Shown here piece after piece: positions 36,081 to 39,764 of a DNA stretch of 39,764 nt (the first letter of the stretch is position 1; every line of letters begins with the position of its first letter). Source of the stretch: Mycobacteriaceae bacterium (GTDB taxonomy: Bacteria > Actinomycetota > Actinomycetes > Mycobacteriales > Mycobacteriaceae); NCBI GenBank assembly GCA_019751635.1, contig JAIENC010000201.1, positions 1 to 39,764 of the forward strand. The letters are read 5' to 3'. The notes beneath the pieces were generated by a model that did not search any database, was not told where the DNA came from, and was given only the letters and a program-made list of their open reading frames with translations. The position numbers and the translations under genes are program-made.

Positions 36081-36806
36081 TTACGTCGAGTTGGGTGGTC
36101 GTAGTGCGGCAAATTCGTCGGTGATCCGGAGTAGCGAGTCGGTGAAGCGGTACATCGCCGCGGGGCGCCCGCCGCTGCGTCCGGATTGAGCAATGGTGCC
36201 GGTGAGGGTGATCACCCCGCGGCGGGTCAACACCCGCTTCAAGTTGGTTGCGTCAACCTGATAGCCCAGCGCTGAGCTATAGATATCACGCAGTGTTGAG
36301 AGCGCGAATTCCTTTGGCGCCAAAGCGAAGCCAATGTTTGTGTAAGACATTTTGGCGACCAGTCGGGCGTGTGCGTGGGTGACCATCGGGCCGTGGTCGA
36401 ACGCCGTGCGTGGCAGCGCGGTCACGGGGTGCCATTGCGTATCGGGCGGCAGTGCCGGGGTGGCGGGGGAAGGCACCAGGCCCAGGAAGGTCGACGCTAT
36501 TGTTCGGGTGCCGGGCACTCGGTTGGGATGGGAAAACACGGCCAGCTGTTCGAGGTGAGCAACTTCACGCAAGTCCACCTTCTCGGCTAGCTGGCGTCGA
36601 ACCGAGTTGGTCATGTCCTCATCGTCGCGCAACGAGCCGCCCGGTAGCGCCCAGGCACCACGCTCGGGATCGCGTGCCCGTTCCCACAGCAGCACATTGA
36701 GCTGCAGCTTCTCCGTCGTTTTGGTGACTGTGCAGCTGGTAGTGGGCTGGCGGATCTGGAAAACGACGGCAAGTACCTCGTGGCCGGTGTTACCATGGAT
36801 CACCAT
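36081..36806 (-). CDS. nrtR: NrtR-type Nudix-related transcriptional regulator of NAD synthesis
   Basis: 241 residues, matching Rv1593c. Residues 1-150 form a Nudix-like domain, and about 155-235 a winged-helix domain ([23 protein letters not shown]). The Nudix box is degenerate: after G57-x5-E63, R71 is kept, but the following glutamate is Q72 and a second catalytic position is K76, with the box glycine replaced by D78. Hydrolase activity is therefore unlikely and a ligand-sensing role (ADP-ribose or NAD-derived) is expected. NrtR represses nadABC in M. smegmatis as I recall. It is divergent from nadA over a palindrome that covers its own -10 box. Confidence 0.88.
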   Translation of the reverse strand: MVIHGNTGHEVLAVVFQIRQPTTSCTVTKTTEKLQLNVLLWERARDPERGAWALPGGSLRDDEDMTNSVRRQLAEKVDLREVAHLEQLAVFSHPNRVPGTRTIASTFLGLVPSPATPALPPDTQWHPVTALPRTAFDHGPMVTHAHARLVAKMSYTNIGFALAPKEFALSTLRDIYSSALGYQVDATNLKRVLTRRGVITLTGTIAQSGRSGGRPAAMYRFTDSLLRITDEFAALRPPNST

Positions 36807-36829
36807 GTTTTCGATTGTAAGTCGAAAAC
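36807..36829. promoter_or_regulatory. NrtR-box-like palindrome in nrtR/nadA divergent region
   Basis: GTTTTCGA (36807-36814) and TCGAAAAC (36822-36829) are perfect 8-bp arms around 7 nt. The first arm touches the nrtR ATG. On the minus strand TACAAT (36819-36814) fits a -10 box 7 nt before that ATG, so nrtR would be leaderless and the palindrome overlaps its promoter. The nadA ATG is at 36858. Confidence 0.65.
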
Positions 36830-36857
36830 CGGTCGGTGGCGAAAGGATTTAAGGGTC

Positions 36858-37925
36858 ATGACAGCCCTCAACCGCACGGACGCCCAAGCGGTGATTGGCC
36901 ATCCGGAAAAAGATTTAGCCGCGGGCATCGTCGATTCGCCGTCGGGCTACTCAGGTGTGGTTGGCGACGAACAGTGGGCGGCCACGATCCGCCGACTGGC
37001 TAAGGCGCATAACGCCACCATCTTGGCGCACAACTACCAGCTTCCGGCCATCCAGGATGTTGCCGATCATGTTGGGGATTCGTTGGCGTTATCGCGAATT
37101 GCCGCCGAAGCTCCCGAAGACACCATCGTGTTCTGTGGTGTGCACTTTATGGCCGAAACCGCAAAGATTCTGAGCCCGAATAAAACTGTTCTCATTCCCG
37201 ATCACCGAGCCGGCTGTTCGTTGGCCGATTCGATCACCGCCGATGAGTTGCGGGCGTGGAAAGGGGAACACCCCGACGCCGTGGTGGTCTCCTACGTCAA
37301 CACCACGGCTGCGGTGAAGGCGCTCACCGACATCTGCTGCACCTCATCCAATGCTGTAGATGTGGTCGCCTCCATTGACCCGGATCGCGAGGTGTTGTTC
37401 TGCCCCGACCAGTTCCTTGGGGCGCATGTGCGTCGGATGACCGGCCGCAACAACCTGCATGTGTGGGCTGGAGAATGCCATGTCCATGCCGCCATTAACG
37501 GTGATGAACTCGCCGAGCAGGCCCGCGCCCACCCCGCTGCGGAACTGTTTGTACATCCTGAATGTGGTTGCGCCACTCCGGCTTTGTATCTAGCCGGGGA
37601 AGGTGTCTTCCCCGAGGAGCGAGTCAAAATTTTGTCCACCGGCGGCATGCTTGACGCCGCCCGCGCCACCCAGGCTCGCCAAGTGTTGGTCGCCACCGAG
37701 ATCGGAATGCTATACCAGTTGCGAAGGGCCGCACCGGAAATCGATTTCCTTGCGGTTAACGATCGCGCGTCGTGCAGATATATGAAGATGATCACCCCGG
37801 CGGCACTGCTGCGTTGTCTGCTTAATCGAGTTGACGAAGTGCATGTCGACCCGGAAATCGCTGCGCTGGCGCGGCGCAGTGTGGCGCGGATGATCGAGAT
37901 CGGTCAGCCGGGTGGTGGGGAGTGA
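36858..37925 (+). CDS. nadA: Quinolinate synthase
   Basis: 355 residues from the ATG at 36858, matching the MTVLNRTD start of M. tuberculosis NadA. It condenses iminoaspartate with dihydroxyacetone phosphate to quinolinate, using a 4Fe-4S cluster. The cluster cysteines are C93 (IVFCGVHF), C236 (HPECGC) and C306 (RASCRYM). [19 protein letters not shown] and STGGML are the substrate-binding motifs. A longer open frame to 36780 crosses the operator and is rejected. Its TGA overlaps the nadB GTG. Confidence 0.95.
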   Translation: MTALNRTDAQAVIGHPEKDLAAGIVDSPSGYSGVVGDEQWAATIRRLAKAHNATILAHNYQLPAIQDVADHVGDSLALSRIAAEAPEDTIVFCGVHFMAETAKILSPNKTVLIPDHRAGCSLADSITADELRAWKGEHPDAVVVSYVNTTAAVKALTDICCTSSNAVDVVASIDPDREVLFCPDQFLGAHVRRMTGRNNLHVWAGECHVHAAINGDELAEQARAHPAAELFVHPECGCATPALYLAGEGVFPEERVKILSTGGMLDAARATQARQVLVATEIGMLYQLRRAAPEIDFLAVNDRASCRYMKMITPAALLRCLLNRVDEVHVDPEIAALARRSVARMIEIGQPGGGE

Positions 37926-39511
37926 ACGGGCTCCCCGTTTGGGAGCAGCGGGCCGACGTCGTTGTTGTCGGTACTGGAGCGGCTGGGCTGGCTGCTGCGC
38001 TCGCTGCGCACCGCGCCGGTGGGAGCGTCATGGTGCTGAGCAAGGCGGCGCGGAAAAATGGCACGACCGCCACCCACTACGCGCAAGGGGGGATCGCTGT
38101 TGCGATCCCGGACACAGACGACTCGATCGAAGCCCACGTCGCTGACACCCTGGCGGCTGGTGCGGGCCTATGCGATCCCGAGGCGGTGGTTTCCATTGTT
38201 GCCGCGGGCTACCGGGCAATCGCCGACTTGGTTGCACGCGGGGCACGATTCGACGAATCGGCGCCCGGCCAGTGGGCATTGACCCGCGAAGGTGGGCATA
38301 CTCGGCGGCGCGTCATTCATGCCGGTGGTGATGCGACCGGGGCCGAGGTGCAGCGGGCGCTCGACCACGCAGCCGCGGGGCTCGACATCCGCGGTCAGCA
38401 CAGTGCGGTTCAGGTTTTGCAGCATGACGGCGCGGTGACCGGGCTCTTAGTAGTGAACCCCGATGGACTGGGCATCGTGCATGCCCCCTCGGTGATCTTG
38501 GCCACCGGCGGGTTAGGGCAGCTCTATAGCGTGACCACCAATCCAGAAGGCTGCACTGGTGACGGTATCGCCTTGGCGTTATGGGCCGGTGTCGCGGTGA
38601 GTGATCTGGAGTTCATTCAGTTTCACCCGACCATGCTTTTTGCTGCTGGCCCCGGCGGCGACGCTGGCCCACGGCGGCCACTGGTCACCGAAGCTGTGCG
38701 TGGTGAAGGCGCGATACTGGTTGATGCGCAAGGTAATTCAGTGACAGCTGGGGTGCACCCGATGGGGGATCTGGCGCCTCGTGATGTGGTTGCGGCGGCC
38801 ATCGACACGCGGTTAAAGCAGACCGGAGAGCCGTGCGTCTACCTCGATGCCCGCGGTGTCGCAGGCTTTTCCTCTCGGTTTCCTACCGTGACAGCTGCCT
38901 GTCATGAGGCAGGCATTGACCCGGTGCGTCAGCCCATTCCGGTGGTTCCCGGGGCGCACTACGGTTGCGGGGGCGTCGCCACTGACGTTTCCGGAAAAAC
39001 CGAGCTGCCTGGGCTTTTAGCGGTCGGTGAAGTGGCCAGAACCGGAATGCATGGTGGCAACCGGCTCGCGTCTAACAGCTTGTTAGAAGGCCTGGTTGTC
39101 GGCGGCCGGGCGGGTAAAGCCGCGGTAGTGCATGCCAGGGCAGCTGGGCGGGCCCGGGCGCGGTTACCCGAGCTGATCAGCCATACCGCGGTGGAACGAG
39201 GTGCGCTGCAACGGGCGATGACTCGGGATGCTTCGGTAGTTCGCGATGCCGGCGGGCTGCGCCGGCTAACCGGTGCTCTGGCCGCCGCTGATGTTCGTAT
39301 TGCACTGGATCCCAACGACTTCGAGGATGTGGCCTTAACGGTGACCGCTCGGGCGGTCGCGGCGGCGGCGTTGGCCCGAACCGAGAGTCGAGGCTGTCAT
39401 CACCGTGCGGAATATCCCGATACCGCCCCGGCGCAAGCGCACAGCGTCGTGGTAAGGCGGGGCGGCAACGACAACGAGGTGCGCGTTGAGACGCTGGCAG
39501 CGGTGAGCTGA
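37922..39511 (+). CDS. nadB: L-aspartate oxidase
   Basis: 529 residues starting with GTG overlapping the nadA stop (GTGA). It oxidises aspartate to iminoaspartate for NadA. The FAD-binding GxGxxG is [14 protein letters not shown] (G17-x-G19-x2-G22). [15 protein letters not shown] is the flavin-contact loop, [20 protein letters not shown] the substrate region, and the GCGGVATD and [11 protein letters not shown] motifs come near the end of the FAD domain. A short helical C-terminal domain follows. Length is close to M. tuberculosis NadB (about 527). Confidence 0.95.
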   Translation: MNGLPVWEQRADVVVVGTGAAGLAAALAAHRAGGSVMVLSKAARKNGTTATHYAQGGIAVAIPDTDDSIEAHVADTLAAGAGLCDPEAVVSIVAAGYRAIADLVARGARFDESAPGQWALTREGGHTRRRVIHAGGDATGAEVQRALDHAAAGLDIRGQHSAVQVLQHDGAVTGLLVVNPDGLGIVHAPSVILATGGLGQLYSVTTNPEGCTGDGIALALWAGVAVSDLEFIQFHPTMLFAAGPGGDAGPRRPLVTEAVRGEGAILVDAQGNSVTAGVHPMGDLAPRDVVAAAIDTRLKQTGEPCVYLDARGVAGFSSRFPTVTAACHEAGIDPVRQPIPVVPGAHYGCGGVATDVSGKTELPGLLAVGEVARTGMHGGNRLASNSLLEGLVVGGRAGKAAVVHARAAGRARARLPELISHTAVERGALQRAMTRDASVVRDAGGLRRLTGALAAADVRIALDPNDFEDVALTVTARAVAAAALARTESRGCHHRAEYPDTAPAQAHSVVVRRGGNDNEVRVETLAAVS

Positions 39512-39764
39512 TGATGCTCTCCGACTGCGAACTGGAGCAGGCTCGTGCCTTGATCCGACGCGCGTTGAGCGAGGATCTGCATTACGGGCCGGACATCACC
39601 ACCATGGCGACCGTGTCGGCGGATGCGGTGACGACCGCCTCATTAATCACCCGGAACTCCGGCGTGATCGCCGGGGTGGATATCGCACTGCTGGTACTCG
39701 ACGAGGTGCTCGGTGCTGACGGCTACCAGGTGTGTGATCGTGTTGCCGACGGCGCACGGCTGCA
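39511..39764 (+). CDS. nadC: Nicotinate-nucleotide pyrophosphorylase (5' part, cut by window end)
   Basis: The first 84 or so codons of nadC, starting at the ATG sharing a base with the nadB stop (TGATG); an ATG at 39514 is the alternative. SEDLHYGPDITTMAT and NSGVIAGVDIALLVLDEVLG match the N-terminal domain of quinolinate phosphoribosyltransferase. The enzyme turns quinolinate and PRPP into nicotinate mononucleotide, completing the nadABC operon. The catalytic barrel lies beyond the window. Confidence 0.92.
   Translation, partial: MMLSDCELEQARALIRRALSEDLHYGPDITTMATVSADAVTTASLITRNSGVIAGVDIALLVLDEVLGADGYQVCDRVADGARL

Overview
The window is a piece of a Mycobacterium chromosome, most likely a slow grower. 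Gene order and protein sequence follow the M. tuberculosis Rv1537-Rv1596 segment as I remember it: dinX, ansA, lspA, an RluD-type synthase, two SDRs, dnaE1, plsB1, a Ddn-like protein, ilvA, treYX, an acyltransferase, ripD, bioA-bioF-bioD, bioB, nrtR and nadABC. Several blocks found in M. tuberculosis are missing here: lprI-glbN, Rv1545-1546, PPE21/fadD11, frdABCD/mmpL6, treZ, Rv1567c and the phiRv1/REP13E12 material before bioB. The genes that remain look intact. By eye the GC content is somewhat lower than in M. tuberculosis. This suits a streamlined slow grower such as the M. haemophilum/M. leprae lineage, but the species is inference only.

Layout. (1) 0.1-13.3 kb is core: DNA polymerase IV, asparaginase, signal peptidase II with a pseudouridine synthase, two SDR enzymes, the replicative polymerase DnaE1, a glycerol-phosphate acyltransferase, an F420-dependent reductase and threonine dehydratase. 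(2) 13.35-21.43 kb is an accessory island between ilvA and treY. It holds a secreted glycine-rich protein carrying a DNA microsatellite, a 429-residue EspA/EspE-type (ESX-1-associated) protein, an EamA transporter, a complete polyamine ABC importer (potA-potD-potB-potC), and a second EspA/EspE-type protein of 303 residues that sits where treZ would be expected. (3) 21.5-28.8 kb on the minus strand carries treX-treY, an OafA-like membrane acyltransferase and a non-catalytic NlpC/P60 protein (RipD). (4) 28.9-34.7 kb is the biotin locus: bioA-bioF-bioD-2H phosphoesterase, then bioB-bsaP-DUF2567. (5) 34.7-39.8 kb has a lipase, the NAD regulator nrtR, and nadA-nadB-nadC, with nadC cut by the window edge.

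The most novel content is the island. Two proteins with the EspA N-terminal layout (a G-x-P turn, a W-x-G motif and a Q-A/N-rich helix) flank a polyamine importer. One of them has an extra N-terminal membrane domain of about 160 residues. A perfect AT-rich palindrome, whose two ends resemble EspR half-sites as I recall them, lies just upstream of the larger esp-like gene. A perfect 12-bp inverted repeat overlaps a candidate promoter upstream of the smaller one. Outside the island, two regulatory structures stand out: a nested inverted repeat that would hide the bioB ribosome binding site, and a palindrome covering the nrtR -10 box in the nrtR-nadA divergent region.
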